A DNA stretch of 64,000 nucleotides from Cervus elaphus (taxonomy: Eukaryota; Chordata; Mammalia; Artiodactyla; Cervidae), in assembly GCF_910594005.1 (NCBI RefSeq), contig NC_057819.1, forward strand, positions 127,941,669-128,005,668, in the 5' to 3' direction. Numbering within the stretch: the first letter of the stretch is position 1; each line of letters begins with the position of its first letter. The translations under genes and the position numbers were made by a program. The notes below the pieces were generated by a model. That model did not search any database. It had not been told where the DNA came from and saw only the letters and a list, made by a program, of their open reading frames with translations. Below, in pieces: positions 35,091 through 47,240 of the stretch.

Positions 35091-35759
35091 AAAAAGACCT
35101 TGGTTCAGAAGAGCAAGGATAACACTTCTTTTTCTTTCTCTATAGGAACTGACACAGTACCTAACACCTTCATTCCCTGGCATATAATAGGAGTTCAGTC
35201 AACACTACTTGCCAGATGTGTGATAATGGGCAAATTATTAACTCTTTTTGAGCCTCGGGAGTAAATAAATACTAATACACTTGGATAGGTTTGTAAAAGG
35301 AGGAAAAGAACTAATATTAATAAAGCCCCACTCACTGCCTGACACAGTGTAGTTGGTTCTCTTCTCCTTTCACTTCTTGTATGTTGCTTCCCCTCCCTAC
35401 CACAGTCTGATCCTCCCCACACCCCGGATAAAATTATACGTTATTTGAGATGGGGACTTTTCTGCCCAATGCCTAGCACAGGATCTTATGCACAGTGATA
35501 GTTTCAATTAGTCAGTCATTCAGTGAATCTTTACACATCAAAAATGCACAAAAGCTTAGAGGTGAGAGAGAGCAGGTACATACAGGACACCCCAAGTAAT
35601 TGATTATGACTGAAGCAGAGACTTTGAGGAGGAAATGATGAGCCTGGATTAGCTTTCAAAGGGCTTTGTAGGTCTTCTATGAATTTTGAGCTTTATCATA
35701 AGGCAGAAGATTGCCACTGAACCAAGGAGTGGCAGAAACTTCTTTTGATTTTATTTTAG
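35091..35759. other. Spacer with a weak MIR-like stretch
   Basis: About 35200-35360 may be a MIR (GTGATAATGGGCAAATTATT then TTTTTGAGCCTC). Otherwise nothing recognised. Confidence 0.4.
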
Positions 35760-36165
35760 AATGGTTTGGGGTTCTGGGGCTTTAGTATGCTTAACAATCA
35801 CCAGGGAAGCTTGTTAAGAAAGAGGGATCCCTTGAGACTTCCTTGGTGGACCAGTGGTTAAGACACCTCTTTTCCACTGCAGGAGGCATAAATTTGATCC
35901 TTAGTCAGGGAACTGAGATCCCACATGCTGTATGATACAGCCAAAAATTAAAGGGAAAAATTGCTTAAGAAAGAGGATTCCCAGAGCCATACTGCCCGAG
36001 AATATGCATTTAAACTAGCACCTTAGGGACTTCCCTGGTGGTCTGTCTAGTGGCTAAGACTCCCAGATTTCCACTGCAGGGGGCTTGAATTCAATCTCTG
36101 GTCCGGGAATTAGATGCTACATACACCTACATGCTGTGGCCAAAAACTAAACCAAACAACAAAAA
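35760..36165 (+). repeat. MER5A-like fossil interrupted and followed by CHR-type SINEs
   Basis: A MER5-like body is split by a CHR SINE (about 35834-35960; GAGACTTCCTTGGTGGACCA) with TTAAGAAAGAGG-type repeats at both edges. A second CHR copy (36027-36165; GGGACTTCCCTGGTGGTCTG) is flanked by AGCACCTTAG on each side. Confidence 0.75.
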
Positions 36166-36399
36166 ACGCAGCACCTTAGATGATTCTGATTTACTGAACT
36201 CTTCAAACGCAGTTGGGACACAACTTAAAACCAAAAGATCAGTAGCCCTGGGGAGATTTGAGTTGAACTTAGGCTTTCACCGCCTGCCCTGATCAATCTG
36301 CTTTTCTTGGCCTGTCTTACATCTAAGGCCTCAAGCCTCCTCTTCATCTTGGAGGACCAGCTGGAAAGCTCAGCAAATGGAATAGAACCCAAAGACTGG

Positions 36400-36530
36400 A
36401 CAGGCAAGAATACTGGAGTGGGTTGCCATTCCCTTCTCCAGTGGATCTTCCCAATCCGGGGTTTGAACTTGGGTCTCCTGCATTTCAGGCAGATGCTTTA
36501 CTGCGTGAGCCACCAGGGAAGCAAAGGCTG
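36400..36530 (-). repeat. Bov-tA SINE, partial
   Basis: Reverse copy AGAATACTGGAGTGGGTTGC to GTGAGCCACCAGGGAAGC. Confidence 0.82.
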
Positions 36531-37800
36531 GACAGAGGCTGAAGAGAAGTAGGTAGGCAGGATAAACAAGAAGTAGGTAGATTTGACAGGTATTTATTTG
36601 AAAGGGGGAATAGACAAGTCTTGGGGATTGACTGTATGGGAAGTGTGTGAAGGGGTCAAGGATGCCCCCTGGCTCTCTGGCTTAAAGTAATGTTGTAATG
36701 GTTGTAATGGTGCGTCATACAGTGACCTGAGAACTTGAAAGACAGAAGCCGTTCGGAAAAGTAAATTGACGAATTTTAGTTGAGACTGGCTGAGTTAGAG
36801 GTGCCTCTGACATTCAAGTGGAGATGTTCAGAAGTCAATTGGATTTATAAGCTGGAGGTTCGGAGAAAGATCTGGATTAGAATCTAGACTTAAGAATCAT
36901 TAGCAAATAGATGGTAACAGAAGTGGTGTGAAATCATCCCAGGAGAGTTAACAAAATAGGGAAAGGAACGGGTTCAGAACAAAATCCAAGGAACATTTAA
37001 GGAAAGGGCTGAGAATGAAAAAAAAAAAAAAAAAAAGTGCAAAGGGATCAAGGCCAGACCAGAGTCACAACCCAAAGTCACAGGGAGGGAGTTCAAGGAG
37101 TGAGGAACTGAGAAGCATCCCGGATTCAGCAGAAAGTCGTTGGTGACCTTGTAGAGAGCAGTTTCAGCGGAGCCATAGGGACATCACCAGATTGCAGTAG
37201 ATTGAGGAGTGAGTGGGAGGTGAGGGAGTGGAGACAGCTGGTGTGGACATTTTTTTCAAGATGTTGGGCCAAGAACAGAGAGAGATACGGTGGTAACTTT
37301 AGATGGAACTAGAAATAAGAGTCTTTTTCTACACTAACCAGGGAGTGGAGGAAAATACAGGACAAAAGAAATAATCAATAAACCCTATGGGGAGAAGCAG
37401 GGCACAGATGTCAGGATTGTTCTTAAGATGCAAAGGACCTACTTTTATTTCTGAAACTGACAGGAGGAAATGATCGACTGGTTTGGAAGCTAGATAATCT
37501 GGTACTTTTCTTTGATGGATGCTGTTTATCCTCTTGGAAGTTGGGAGCCAGGCCATGAGTAAGGGAGTTTGTAGGCTGAACCTTTTTCCCTCAGCGAGTC
37601 AAAGTACGGGGTTTCCAGCAGGACAGAAGTAGTCAAAGCACTAAAGCACGAGCCTAGTGGGACGTGGGCTGAGGCTGAAGCTTTAAAATTCGAGGGATGA
37701 GAGGCTGACTGAGAGGAAGTGTGATGTTCCTCTTATCCAGAGGAAAGCTGCATTTGGGCCACCGAATGAGAGGTTCTTTGGCCCGAACCTCGTGCTGGGG
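36531..37800. other. Spacer upstream of SUMO2, nothing recognised except poly(A)
   Basis: An 18-A tract starts at about 37019. No exon, SINE or RNA gene recognised. Confidence 0.45.
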
Positions 37801-37899
37801 CTTTGATTTTGGCTTCCCCTGCCTCGTCTAGTCAGTCTGCCTTCCCCGGCTTGTTTCTCACGTCTAGGCCTCGAGCCTCCTTGTCCCCACCGAGGACCA

Positions 37900-38860
37900 G
37901 CTGGAAGCCATTTTGATTAAGCTCCACCACAGAAGGAGGACAATACAGCCCCGCCCAGAGCCAGGCGCGCCCCCGCGGCGGGCCGGGTGCGCGTGTCCGC
38001 GCCTCTTCCCGCCGGCCTGGCGGGCGCCGGAGCCAGGCCGGGGCGGCGCGGGGCGGGGGTTGGGGGTGGTTATGTAAGCGTTGCGCGCTCCCGCGAGGCG
38101 GCAGCCAATGAGGAGCCTCGGTGACTCGGGCTCGCGCACGCAGGGTGGGGGGAGGGAGCGCACGACGTGCGCGCGCCCTCTCCCTCCTCCACCGCTGCCG
38201 CCTCCTTCTTCTGCCGCTCCTGGTGCTGCTTGTGTGCTCGTTCCGTGCGGACCTGGTACCTCTTTTGTGAAGCGGCAGCTGAGGAGACTCCGGCGCTCGC
38301 CATGGCGGACGAAAAGCCCAAGGTGAGCTCGGCGCCGGTCTCCGCGCCTCGCCGTGCGGCCGGGGTCACGGTGCGGGCCGGGGTCCGGCCTGAGCCCGCC
38401 GCGGGCTCCCCGCGCCTTCCCGGGCCCCCCACGGGGCGGCCGCGGCTCAGGCCCCGGCGCTCCGCGCCATTTTCCTCCCTCCCCTCTTCCTCCCGCCCGC
38501 GCGGGAGGAGGCCCCGCCGCCCTCCCCCGCCCCCGGCCGCCTCGGAGTGCGCGCCGGGCGCGAGTTGGGCGGGCGAATCGCGGACACCCGCGGGCCCACC
38601 GGCCGCGAGCGGGGCTTCTTGGGCCCGGTTGGCCGGGCGCGCGTGACGAGGGGCGTTAGGGCGCGCGGTGTCCCCACCCTCGGCGGACCCCGCGCCCGGG
38701 CGGGTGTTGCTGCCTCTGCTGTGGCGAGGAGTTCCCTCGGCCCAGGGCTTCCCCGCTCGGGGGTGGGGGCCGCAGGCATCTGGAGACCCCTGCCCCGGGC
38801 CGCACTGGCCGGCTGAGGGCTCGGGGCGAATCAATGGGCTGCCGATGGGTTGGAAGCCGG
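37900..38860 (+). promoter_or_regulatory. SUMO2: CpG-island promoter of SUMO2
   Basis: CpG-dense block spanning the SUMO2 first exon. A CCAAT box (NF-Y type) lies at 38105-38109, about 195 bp upstream of the ATG. GC-rich motifs and a TTCCCGCC element (about 38006) are upstream. There is no TATA box. The 5'UTR, judged by similarity to SUMO2 transcripts as I recall them, covers about 38190-38301. The long open frames across this island (for example 38070-38834 minus) are compositional. Confidence 0.78.
38302..38322 (+). CDS. SUMO2: SUMO2 coding exon 1 (residues 1-7)
   Basis: ATG at 38302 in a GCCATGG Kozak context encodes MADEKPK and ends at a GTGAGC donor in phase 0. Confidence 0.97.
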
Positions 38861-41800
38861 ATGCCCGTTGGGCTGTCCTCAGGGGCAGGGGTTGGGGGAT
38901 TCCCGGGGAGTATTTCCCACATTTTTTGTCGGGATGGGCAGGGGCTTTTCCCTGGGTGCCAGGTAACCCTTAGCTTGCCGAGACCATGTGGTTTGGAGAA
39001 GTTGGAGGCAGATGTACGAGCAGAGAGACTTTGCAGGGCTTAACTTTTTTAACGTGAGTTTTGAGGCACCAGGCTTTTCCCTGGAGGACTAGGGCGCACA
39101 CTTTTTCCTGGCACACGGGACTTTCTTTTGGTTGGTTTTGTGACCCCCACCCACCGCCATCCCCTTTCCTTCTGAAGTGGTTTAGGGACTACAGAATTCT
39201 TTCTGCACTTGGTTTTGGTGAACTTCAGATTTTGTCGAAATTTACGAGGAAGACTTGGAATAAAAGTGCATTTGACTCATGACAACAGAGGGGAGTGGAG
39301 AAAAAGCTCTCAACTAAAAATAAACAAAAATGAAGCTGCTCATAGAGGCGAACAATAATAGTGGTTTTGAGTTATTACTGTTGCTTCGGAGAGAATCAAA
39401 GGATATTCCTCAGTTAGGTGTGTGTTTGTTTTCTTAATGTAGTTTGAGATTTGTTAGTAAACTTAATTTGCTAACTTTTTAACGAGATTCGTGATGAGTT
39501 TTGAATTGTAAGCTTTAGATTTTTGTTTCTTGCATTGTGTACTCAAAGCACTTTAAAACGAGAAAGGATGCTTGTTAATCGTTTTAGAGCAAAGATATAT
39601 TTTGGGAGATGTCATTTTTTAAAACTCAGAATCAAAGGGCGTTGCAGTAAATTGAAGGGGGGGTACATCTTTAAAAATCGATCGTTGATACTGATAGTAT
39701 TGAAAGTAGGCTGCTTTTCTGTTTCTGCGACAGCTATTTAATATTGTTGCTTCAGAATTTCTCATCTTTCAGATTGATTTCAGCAGCTGAAAACAGCTGT
39801 ATGTTCTGTTGTCATACCGAATGAGAAACCTGTTGATTTCTGATGTGACTTGGGCTGCTGCTTCTTTAAAAGGTGTTTGTCTTTTACGTTTTCCAAATTA
39901 TACTTTAATTTTTTTTTTTTCCCCAACAGGAAGGAGTCAAGACTGAGAACAACGATCATATTAATTTGAAGGTGGCGGGGCAGGATGGTTCTGTGGTGCA
40001 GTTTAAGATTAAGAGGCATACACCACTTAGTAAACTAATGAAAGCCTATTGTGAACGACAGGTGAGGAGCTGACATGTGTACTTCCTCTGAATAAAACGG
40101 ATTTTAAAAAACACAAACATTTTCTTGAGAAATAGAAACCAGTATAATATGACAATAGATTGTTTTTGGTAGAATATATATACACTTATATACTTGACAT
40201 ATCAGAGTTTTATCATACACTTGGTTTGTTGATTTTTCATGAAACCGTCTTTTTCATGAAAGATGGTTCATATACATGATTCTGGTTCTGTGCCATAATG
40301 CATTCTTGTCAGGCCCTTTTTTGACAATTTAAAATTTGTCTTGTGTTGAAACAGTTTATTTCGAGTATTTTAACCAATTTGGAAATAAAATTGTGAGTTT
40401 AAGGACATTGCAAATTTTCTGAGGCATGTAAAGTTGTAATATTTTCGTTTTACACTGATAGTAGAGAGGTCAGGTGTAAACATTCCTATATTAAACACAT
40501 TTGAATTTTACTCAGAAAATAGTAAATTTTTTACATCAAGAAGGGGAAGTAGAAATCAACAGTTGCTAGGAGGTAAATGTGAGCTTTAAGACAAAAAAGC
40601 TTCCTTTTGTGATGTTGAGTCTGTAATGCTACAAGACAACTTTAAAGTTGACTTTTGCAAGTATAGCAGGAACTAGTACATCTAATCCAACAGTAAGTAT
40701 TTTTCTTGCTTGACCCTGGGTGAATAACATATAAAAGCTCAGAAAATTATTTTGTTAGATTAAAACAATTTATCTACATTACACATTCACCTCCTAAAAA
40801 TAGGTTCAAAATAAAGTTAAAATCTCTACACGTTTCACCGGGTGCCTCTACAAGTTGGGAGATTGAATTCGAGTTGATACTTGGGTCTCCTTTATGACAT
40901 TGAAAGGCTTCTTAAAGAAACCAAAGACTTCTTTTGAGTTTGAAGCTTTATTTTATGCCTGATGTACTTACATAACAGAATACTATGATTATAATTCTTT
41001 ATCTATATAGGTAAGTTTTTTCATAATTCTTTACAAAGATACGCCCTTCAATGTACTTTTATTTGAAGCATTTTGGTTAAATCCTGTAACAGTTAGTAAA
41101 TACATACTTACTAATTATGCTAAAGAGTATATACAGTATTTTAGCAATAATACCCCTTCAGGTTACAGGGGAATATTAAAAGGTGGAACTTTCATGTAGC
41201 ACAACTTTATACAAAATAGAAACTCAGGCTTAGATTTGGTAACTTTTAACAAAATCCTCTGCATATCATGCCTAACTTTTCTGTGATTACTATTAAATTT
41301 TAGCTTTCATTTAAAACTGGACTGAAAATTTTTGAATTTAGAGAAGGATACATTGAATACCCATGAGTCTGCCCCCTAGATTAACAATTAACAGTTACAT
41401 ATATATATTTTTTGCCAGAATCACATAAGCTGGGGCATTATACTGTGTCCCAGAAAAAGTAAAGCGCATCTTCTGTTTTCCAGATTTTCCTTTTATAGGG
41501 AATTGTCCTATAAGGTCAGTTAGTGGGTCAATCAAGGATTTTTTAGTTTCTCTTCTGTGTTAAAATAAATCTACTGTACTGCCCAGATTAGTTTTCTTTG
41601 ATTTTTCTCAGTTATTAGGCATAAGGTTGGGATTATATTTGACTAAATGTATTGAGACCACTCTTACTTTGCATTAGAGGAAAAAACATTGGCAATCCAT
41701 AAAGAATATAATTCTACTGCATATCTGTTGGAATGCAAATATGATTTGAAGATAGTATCCAAGAAGAATTTGGGAAGATGTTTATTCCCATTTTCCTCTT

Positions 41801-44800
41801 AAATTGGGGATAACCTCAAAGTTTTGAGTGAAAGAAGGTCCCTGTTTACTTTTTGAGTGGTTTCTCTGGTTCTAAGGAAGAGGACTGAGTCCATGCTTTT
41901 TAAGTGTGGCACATGTTATTTAAAAAAAAACCTCAGTATTTATCCCATCTAATTTGCAGAGCTTTTTTGGCAGGTGAGGAAGAAGACCAAGAATTTCCTA
42001 TCAGGGTTTTAATATTTGTTTTTATTTATTTCTTTGACTGTGTTGGGTCTTAGTTGCAGCATGTGGGATCTACTACCCTGACCAGGGATCGAACCCCAGG
42101 CACCCTGCATTGGGGGCATGGAGCCCTAGCCACTGGACCACCAGGGAAGTCCCCCTATCAGGGTTTTAATTGAATGCTCATATTTACTTTCTAATGCACT
42201 CATTTGGCATTGGATCTCTGGAGGAGTCCCAGTGAATGCCTACTAGGCATCTCAGACTAAACATGCAAAAGAGGACCCTTGATTCTACTAGAAATCTTTC
42301 TGTGGTGTCCCCACTCAGTAAATAGCATCATTTTACATCTAGTTGCCAAAACCTTAGGATCTTCCTTGATGATGCATCATAACTCAAAATCCATCACCCA
42401 GTTCTGTTCTCTGTCTAGACTTGGCTCAATACAGTAGCCACAAGCCACATGTGACTGATTACCACTTGAAATGTGGCTAGTCCAAATTGAGATGTGCTGT
42501 TGAGTGTAAAATAAACGCCAGATTTTGGAGGCTCGGTATGACAAAAGGTTCAATTTTTAAAATGTTGATCGTAAAAAAAAAAAAAAGATCGTATGTTGAA
42601 ATGATAGTATTTTAATTATGTTGAGTTAAAACATTTTTATTAAGCTTTACTTATTTTTAACTTTGTAGTGTGGCAGCTAGAAAATTTAAAATTACGTGTA
42701 TGGCTCACACAGTATTTCTATTGGGTAGTGCTGAGCTCTCAATCATTTTTACTCTACACTTGATTACTACCTCAGGGACTTCTCTGATTTCAAAGTGCCC
42801 TGGTTCACTCAGTTCTCTTTTTTGTTTGTTTTGATGTTTTTCTCTTTGATTATTGTATTTACCTGTCTCTGCACTAAAATGTAAGCTCCATGAGCATAGG
42901 GCTGTTTTGCTCACTGTTTCTCTAGATCCTGGACCAGTACTGGCTTATAGAATGTGTTCAAATGCTTGTAAAATGATAGAGATTCAGACTAGTATCTCTA
43001 GAGGTTGGTTTCTAGATAAGTTTTTCATTCACATGTAGAATTAGTTTGCCCACTTAATAGCAGCCACAGATCCTTCAGCTAAATGACAGCATAGTATTCC
43101 ATTCTACTGTAAATTTACCCTAACCCTAGTTGTTCTCTAGGGTGTCAAGTAGTTTCAGAGAGCCCAGAATAATTGGTTTAGTCCAGTTCATTTTTGTGAA
43201 ATGAAGAAGTGGAAACATGTAGAGAGCGTCACACAGCTCTTCTGGGGCACAACTCTAAAGCTCAATGTTGAGATTTATACATAAGAGAAAACCAAATACT
43301 GGTTTAGTGTAAATTCATTGTTTAAATTTACATAGTTTATGGAATCTTAAAAGCCAGTTTCCTGAATTTTGGAGTTTTGATCTCTAGCAAAATAAAAGAG
43401 CTTTTATTGATAAGGAAAAGCATAAAAAGGTGGCAATAAAGGAGTACAGTTTGCTTGTGTTCTCCTGGCCCTGCCTTTCCCCTCCCCGCTCCGTATTTTG
43501 AACGGTCACACCGTTGACCTTATGTCCTTACCAGCCGATGTAGTGAGGGAAGAACACGGCGTGTAGAAGGTGCTTAGTGTTTTGTTGAAGCAGTCGTCTC
43601 CAGTCTAGTGTTTGTAAATATGTAATAGTAGTAATGGCTTGGCATTGGGTTCTTGGTTGCTTTGTGTAATCACAAACTAAATTTGAAAGTCATGAGGAAT
43701 GAATTAGGTTATGGCTGTCACCTATCTAGTGGGGGATTGCTTGTGTTCCTCAAGACAAGAGCTAGTCTGGAAGTGGGTGGTATGTGTCAAAGACTCGAGT
43801 TTTAAAGGAAAGCAGTATGTTACAGGTAGTTTTAAAGACCAATTCAGTGAATAAGTGAATCCCTTGAATAAGGGAATACAGGTGTTAAACAAGTGTTTAT
43901 GGAATACTTGATCTCAATGTTTTCAGTCCTAGGAACTCAGTTTAATTTTCTCTTAAATATTAAAGCAAAGAGTTTGTATAGCAAGAGTTAACAGGTGTAA
44001 TTTGTGCATGATACAGGAATGACTTTGTATAAGACGCTTCCAAGAAAGCTATTTTTCTAGTTAATATATTCACAGCATACCTCCAAAGATACTCTTATTT
44101 TCCTATCTTGTTCTCATTTGGCTGCAGTTACCAACAGCTTCACTATTTTGCTCCTTTCCCTTCCCCACCCCTGTGACAGGTAGGTAATTCTTGAATAAGT
44201 TGGAGTCCCCTTTGCAGAAAGTTGCATGTTTAGGCTCATTTATCTCCTTAAATGCACGTAAAAATTTCTTGAAGTTATACTCTAGTAATAGAATTTATTA
44301 ATTAAGCTCTAGTAATAGAATGAAAAACATACTATAGTTTAGAGAAAGTAAAAATCACCCCAAATCACTTAATCGATACGGAAACCTGAACATAATCTTA
44401 ACTTTCTTTCCATTCTTATTGCTATTAAACTCTTTGTCCAGGGTTTGTCAATGAGGCAGATCAGATTCCGATTTGACGGGCAGCCAATCAATGAAACAGA
44501 CACACCTGCACAGGTAAAAATCTCTTTGTGCTAACTTGAAAACCAATGTGTTCATAATTTTCTCAACAGCTTTGTTAATTTGTGAACTTCAGTCATTGGA
44601 ATATAGTTCTTTACCAGAGTTCAGAGCTATGTAAAATATAACCAAAGGGGAATGAAAATAAAAATTGGAATAAATTCAAGAAATGCCAACAGTTTTTTAA
44701 TATCTACTTATCACTTAGTAAAGCTAGTAGGTCCATTTTATTTTAATCCAAGTTTTCCTCTTGCCAGCATCATTTGGAAGAAAATAATTAAAATTCCTGT

Positions 44801-46639
44801 CTGTCGCTTCAGATTGTTGTTTTCTTTCTGTTTTCATTGCTGCAACTCTAGGTCATATTCAGGGTTTCTCACAAGTGATTGATTGACTATTCTAGCCATT
44901 TTAGCTCCTCTTGATGTCTTGATTACGGATATTTCTGAACTGAAGGGAATCCAGTGGTTCTAACTCTTGATAGCTTGTGTTTCATAAGGCTGTTGATAGT
45001 AGGTCTCTTTCCAAACCCCTTAATTGTTTGATCCCTTAATCTCTATGTATAATCTCAGTTGTTCTGTCAGTTTGTAGGGAATCGACTGGGCTACCTTGTG
45101 TAGCAGAAATTTTTTGTCTTTGTTTCTTTTTACCTTCTGAAATTCAGTTTAAGACTTCCAGTTTTGGGGGGGGAAATTGATAGCAGAAATTTAAATTGGA
45201 CCCCTTGTACTTTTGAATTTATCACCCCCATAAAAAATAGGAAGTTATAAGTATGAGTGAAACAGAACATCCAGATTTGTTTTTGTTGATAATCTTCAAA
45301 AATTTCACGTCTATTTTCTGTTGGTGAATCTCTAAGAAGCAATTATAGTGTGTAGCCACAAGGAGGAGCTGAATTCTCTTGAATGAGAGAAAAAGCTCTC
45401 CTGTATCCTTCAAAGGCATTTAAACTTTCACTATAAAATTTTAAAACATTTCAGTAGTTTCATTTTAGTGGATAGGCTGAAGACCAGTTTTGATGGTTTT
45501 AAGAATTAAACCATTATGCTGGGCTCTGATGATAATGTATTTTCTGTTTTTTGAAACTCTCACCCACCACCAAAAAGTTCTGGAACTTGTTTGTTATGCT
45601 AACTGTAAATAATTAAACCTGGGGAAGGTTTGTTCACAAGTGCATTTATAAAATCTTCAAATTGAATTTGGAATTGACCATTTTAGTATTTGGAATTGAA
45701 TTTGTTTTAGAATAATACTGACTCATTTTAGAATTGTTCTTCCAGTATTTATTAAGTAGCAGAATTGTATAAATTAGAACATCTTAGCAGTCAGTTTTAA
45801 CAGCAGTATAATTGTTAATGCACTTACCATTTTCTTAGATACTTTCTTTGACTTATTGAATTCTTATAACTGAATGATACTCCATTTTACAAACAGAATT
45901 GAGACTTAATATTTTAATACTTTAACCCTACTTGTACTATATTTCAACTTCATTAGAAACAGTTCCCTTTTGATTTTAACAAGTCTGTTTTTCCCATATG
46001 CCTTTCCTTATTGCATAGTGGTAACCACTGTTTTGTACATAGGCAAGGATATGTTCTTGTTGTACACACATTTACACAAAATTAAAACTATGTATACAAA
46101 TGTAATACTATATGGTATTTGATGCCTGGTTTTTTCATTTGTTTTTTAGCCTAATATTGTCTCTAAGGGATATTTCCTTTTCTGCCTGTGTAAATCTACT
46201 TATTCTTTAATAATAGCTACATGGTATTTCATGTATGCATGTACCATATTTCTTTGGGTTTTTGATAATTTGGTTATTTTCAGGTTTTTGCTCATCTAAA
46301 CATTGCATTGAGATCCTTCATACACATCACTTTTATTTTCAGTAATGAAAGATGATTTAACTCATGGTCATACTCATTTTTTAATCTAAAAACTCAGTTT
46401 TCTATAATGTTAATAAAAAAGACCAAGTGAAAAATTATTCAAACCTAAGTCTAATGCTACTTTAAGCTGTGGGACACTGGAAGGGATAGAACTCATTCAG
46501 TATATTTAAATCTGATAGTTAAACATTTTAAGAACTGAGTAACAAATGGTGGATTATTTTTTCTCATTTATGCTAGTTGGAGATGGAAGATGAAGATACA
46601 ATTGATGTATTCCAGCAGCAGACAGGAGGTGTCTACTAA
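38302..46639 (+). CDS. SUMO2: SUMO2, small ubiquitin-like modifier 2 (complete, 4 coding exons)
   Basis: Ubiquitin-like modifier conjugated to lysines through SAE1/SAE2 (E1) and UBC9 (E2), prominent in stress responses and poly-SUMO chains. Exons 38302-38322, 39930-40061, 44442-44513 and 46577-46639 join into 95 codons with clean GT-AG junctions, all phase 0. The protein equals human SUMO2 as I recall it: Lys11 in the VKTE chain-forming consensus, the SIM-binding strand Q31-F32-K33-I34-K35, and C-terminal QQQTGGVY, in which SENP proteases expose Gly93 by removing Val94-Tyr95. Real introns, a CpG-island promoter and a 3'UTR show that this is the parental gene and not one of the many SUMO retrocopies. 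SUMO3 is excluded by the N-terminus and the GGVY end. Confidence 0.98.
38323..39929 (+). other. SUMO2 intron 1
   Basis: The first 550 nt or so belong to the CpG island; the rest is unique AT-rich sequence with no SINE. Confidence 0.55.
39930..40061 (+). CDS. SUMO2: SUMO2 coding exon 2 (residues 8-51)
   Basis: 132 nt after a long T-rich tract and CCAACAG acceptor, encoding EGVKTENNDHINLKVAGQDG through AYCERQ. Donor GTGAGG. It carries Lys11 and the SIM-binding groove. Confidence 0.97.
40062..41996 (+). other. SUMO2 intron 2, first part, nothing recognised
   Basis: AT-rich sequence without an identifiable SINE, LINE or RNA gene. Old unrecognisable repeats may be present. Confidence 0.45.
41997..42170 (-). 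repeat. CHR-type SINE with 17-bp target-site duplication
   Basis: Reverse body 42014-42153 (GTTGGGTCTTAGTTGCAGCA, CCACCAGGGAAGTCC) with CCTATCAGGGTTTTAAT at 41997-42013 and 42154-42170. The only clear SINE in the SUMO2 gene body. Confidence 0.92.
42425..42720. repeat. DNA-transposon fossil (hAT type), contains a TSD-flanked A tract
   Basis: CAGTAGCCACAAGCCACATG and TTGAAATGTGGCTAGTCC are typical of an old hAT-like element whose exact family I do not assign. A 14-A tract interrupts it at 42573-42586. Confidence 0.5.
42850..42975. repeat. L2-like fossil LINE end
   Basis: ACTAAAATGTAAGCTCCATG and TAGAATGTGTTCAAATGCTT match the common mammalian L2 3' pattern. Confidence 0.5.
42976..44441 (+). 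other. SUMO2 intron 2, last part, nothing recognised
   Basis: Unique-looking AT-rich sequence. Short open frames are unsupported. Confidence 0.45.
44442..44513 (+). CDS. SUMO2: SUMO2 coding exon 3 (residues 52-75)
   Basis: 72 nt encoding GLSMRQIRFRFDGQPINETD then TPAQ, with a GTCCAG acceptor and GTAAAA donor. Confidence 0.97.
44514..46576 (+). other. SUMO2 intron 3, nothing recognised
   Basis: About 2 kb of AT-rich intron without a SINE head or other identifiable repeat. Confidence 0.5.
46577..46639 (+). CDS. SUMO2: SUMO2 coding exon 4 (residues 76-95 and stop)
   Basis: LEMEDEDTIDVFQQQTGGVY and TAA at 46637-46639, after a T-rich TATGCTAG acceptor. Confidence 0.97.
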   Translation: MEMEDEDTIDVFQQQTGGVY

Positions 46640-47240
46640 AAAGGGAACCTGCTACTTTACTCCAGAATTCTGTTCCTTCAGACCAAGAAGACATTCTCAA
46701 TTAGAAAACCGCAATTTGGTTCCACCACATCCTGACTACTACAGTATAGTTTCTCTATTCTTTCATTTTCCCCTTCCCCATTCCTTTATTGTACATAAAG
46801 TAACTGGTGTATGTGCACAAGCATATTGCATTTTTTTTTTAACTAAATGGCCAATGGTATGTTTTGATCGACATCAGATGGAGATGGGATGGGGAAAAAT
46901 ACTGATTCTGTGAAAATACCCCCTTTTCTCCATTAGTGGCATGCTCATCAGCTCTTATCTTTATATTCCAGTAAGTTATTTTGCTCTCACTGTTTAACAA
47001 AAAAAAAGAACAACATAAAAATTCTTGCATACCTTGTTCGATTGGAGAATTTTAATGTTTTTCATTTATCATTGTAAAACCAAGGACAATTTTATAACTT
47101 TTTTGTACGTAGCTGTTACATGTAGGGCAATCTGTCTTTAAGTAGGGATAAATTACTCTAAAAGAAATGAATCCTAGATAGTTTTCCCTTCAAGTCAAGC
47201 GTCTTGTTGTTTAAATAAACTTCTTGTTTAAAATGAGCTG
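46640..47240 (+). terminator. SUMO2: SUMO2 3'UTR and poly(A) signal
   Basis: About 600 nt of AT-rich 3'UTR with a canonical AATAAA at 47214-47219, followed by a T/G-rich stretch suited to CstF binding. Cleavage is expected near 47235. Alternative upstream sites cannot be judged. Confidence 0.82.

Noticed and set aside
38070..38834. 254-codon minus-strand open frame over the SUMO2 promoter
   Set aside because: Composition-driven (Arg, Gly, Pro, Ala-rich) in a CpG island, overlaps SUMO2 exon 1 on the other strand and has no recognisable domain.
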